DNA of 5,234 nucleotides. It comes from Alphaproteobacteria bacterium (lineage in GTDB: Bacteria > Pseudomonadota > Alphaproteobacteria > Rs-D84). The notes beneath the pieces are model-generated. The model saw only the letters and a list, made by a program, of their open reading frames with translations, was not told where the DNA came from and searched no databases. Location of the stretch: NCBI GenBank assembly GCA_009782725.1, contig WRIM01000046.1:1-5234 (forward strand), written 5' to 3'. Positions 4,094-5,234 of this stretch are shown here, in pieces. The position numbers and the translations under genes are program-made. Every line of letters starts with the position of its first letter. The first letter of the stretch is position 1.

Positions 4094-5234
4094 ATGCTTG
4101 CTAAAAAATTTATGAAACAGTCTGAATTCTCATCGTATGCCGACTATATGGAAAACGGCGCGCCGGTCGTGCCCGATAACTTTAATTTCGCGTTCGATGT
4201 CGTGGATGTCATCGCCAAAGAAAGCCCGGATAAACTGGCCGTGCTTTGGATTAATGATTCGGGCGATAAAAAATCAATCACATTCCGCGAATTGTCCGAA
4301 ATGTCAAACGCGGCGGCGAATATTCTGACCGAACGCGGCGTTAAACGCGGCGATGCCGTATTATTGTTCTTACGCCGGCGGTGGGAGTATTGGGTTCTTA
4401 TGATGACGCTTCACAAAATCGGCGCGATTGCGATTCCCTCGACGTCTCAGCTTAAATCGCACGACATAACATATCGAATTGACATGGCGGACGTCCGTCA
4501 CATCATCGCATTCGACGACGGGTATATAATGAACGAAATAAGCGGGTCTGCGGCAGCCGCATCGGTAAACATAATGAATCCGATTGAAATCATGGATGCC
4601 GCCGCGAACGCGCCAAAAAATTATCCGCGGGGGGCAGAGAATAATTCCGACACGATGATGCTTTATTTTACAAGCGGCACGACAGACATGCCGAAAATGG
4701 TGGCGCATGATTTCACATATCCTTTGGGCCATATAAATACCGCCGTCTTTTGGCAACGTTTAAACGACAATGATTTGCATTTCACTTTGTCGGAAACGGG
4801 TTGGGCGAAATGCAGCTGGGGCAAGATGTACGGCCAATGGCTTGCCGGCGCAGCCGTATTTGTTTACGACTTTGTGGGCAAGTTTTCGGCCGAAAACCTC
4901 AACTGCGCGATTTCGAAAAACCGGGTCACGTCTTTTTGCGCGGCGCCGACGGTTTATAAAATGATGCTGGGCGAAGACTTTCAACAATTCGATTTGTCCG
5001 CATTGAACAAAGCAGACATCGCGGGCGAAGCATTAAACCCCGAAGTATATAGAAAATTCTTAGAACTTACCGGCGTGAAATTATACGAAGGATTCGGCCA
5101 GACGGAAACATGCGTCATGCTTTTCACAAATCAATGGCACGAGCCAAAACCGGGAAGCATGGGGATGCCCGCGGCCGGGTGGGATATACAACTTCTTGGC
5201 GAAAACGGCAAGCCTGTGGAAAACGGCCAAATCG
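4094..5234 (+). CDS. Medium-chain-type acyl-CoA synthetase (AMP-forming), 3' end missing
   Basis: The first 380 residues are visible; related enzymes have about 540-570. The enzyme activates a carboxylic acid with ATP to an acyl-AMP and transfers it to CoA in the cytoplasm. VPDNFNFAFDVVD near residues 27-38 and IPSTSQLKSHDITYR (114-128) follow the ACSM-like branch (medium-chain acyl-CoA synthetases) more than acetyl-CoA synthetase. The ATP-binding loop is TSGTTDMPKM (193-202), with Asp198 where a Gly is usual. Other motifs are TGWAKCSWGKMYGQW (236-250), AGEALNPE (310-317), YEGFGQTET (331-339) and GSMGMPAAGWDI (354-365). The C-terminal domain with the catalytic Lys lies outside the window. AAGGA stands 7 nt before the ATG. 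Substrate chain length cannot be told from this sequence. Confidence 0.93.
   Translation, partial: MLAKKFMKQSEFSSYADYMENGAPVVPDNFNFAFDVVDVIAKESPDKLAVLWINDSGDKKSITFRELSEMSNAAANILTERGVKRGDAVLLFLRRRWEYWVLMMTLHKIGAIAIPSTSQLKSHDITYRIDMADVRHIIAFDDGYIMNEISGSAAAASVNIMNPIEIMDAAANAPKNYPRGAENNSDTMMLYFTSGTTDMPKMVAHDFTYPLGHINTAVFWQRLNDNDLHFTLSETGWAKCSWGKMYGQWLAGAAVFVYDFVGKFSAENLNCAISKNRVTSFCAAPTVYKMMLGEDFQQFDLSALNKADIAGEALNPEVYRKFLELTGVKLYEGFGQTETCVMLFTNQWHEPKPGSMGMPAAGWDIQLLGENGKPVENGQI

Noticed and set aside
4770..4964. Short plus-strand open frame inside the acyl-CoA synthetase gene
   Set aside because: It is out of frame with the strongly supported synthetase and rich in Arg, as expected for a shadow frame.

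Overview
The window looks like a piece of a Gram-negative chromosome, probably from a host-associated proteobacterium. An alphaproteobacterium is my guess from the mix of genes and codon use; nothing in the window proves it. Evidence for an outer membrane is direct: one protein ends in a YadA-type membrane anchor, and another is a signal-peptide-bearing beta-barrel ending in an aromatic residue.

Layout. Bases 2-1087 (+) hold the 3' part of a small trimeric autotransporter adhesin whose start lies before the window. Bases 1085-1268 are a non-coding hinge of three successive palindromes: a terminator built on the adhesin stop codon, a 114-bp nested palindrome made of 8-nt units, and a terminator built on the stop codon of the converging gene. 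From 3829 down to 1260 (-) run three genes for exported proteins: an outer-membrane beta-barrel, a subtilisin-like (S8) protease with prodomain and intact catalytic residues, and a short collagen-like protein. Upstream on the same strand is tRNA-Pro(CGG) (3976-3900). Bases 4094-5234 (+) are the 5' two thirds of a medium-chain-type acyl-CoA synthetase, cut by the window end.

Regulation. The tRNA and the synthetase are divergent. Their two sigma70-like promoters appear to use one self-complementary -35 hexamer, TTGCAA, each with a 17-nt spacer. No terminator is visible between the tRNA and the barrel gene, so the surface genes may be read through from the tRNA. The protease gene lacks a Shine-Dalgarno sequence but has a good promoter ending only 9 nt before an ATG, so it may be translated from a nearly leaderless mRNA.

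How the genes may work together. The adhesin and the three-gene cluster converge and all encode envelope or secreted products. The protease and the collagen-like protein, which are adjacent and nearly overlapping, both end in a Cys-x-Cys-x-Cys tail, although the proteins are otherwise unrelated. I regard that shared tail as the best candidate for an undescribed feature: possibly a joint metal-binding, disulfide or anchoring signal for a protease/collagen-like surface system. The function is inference.
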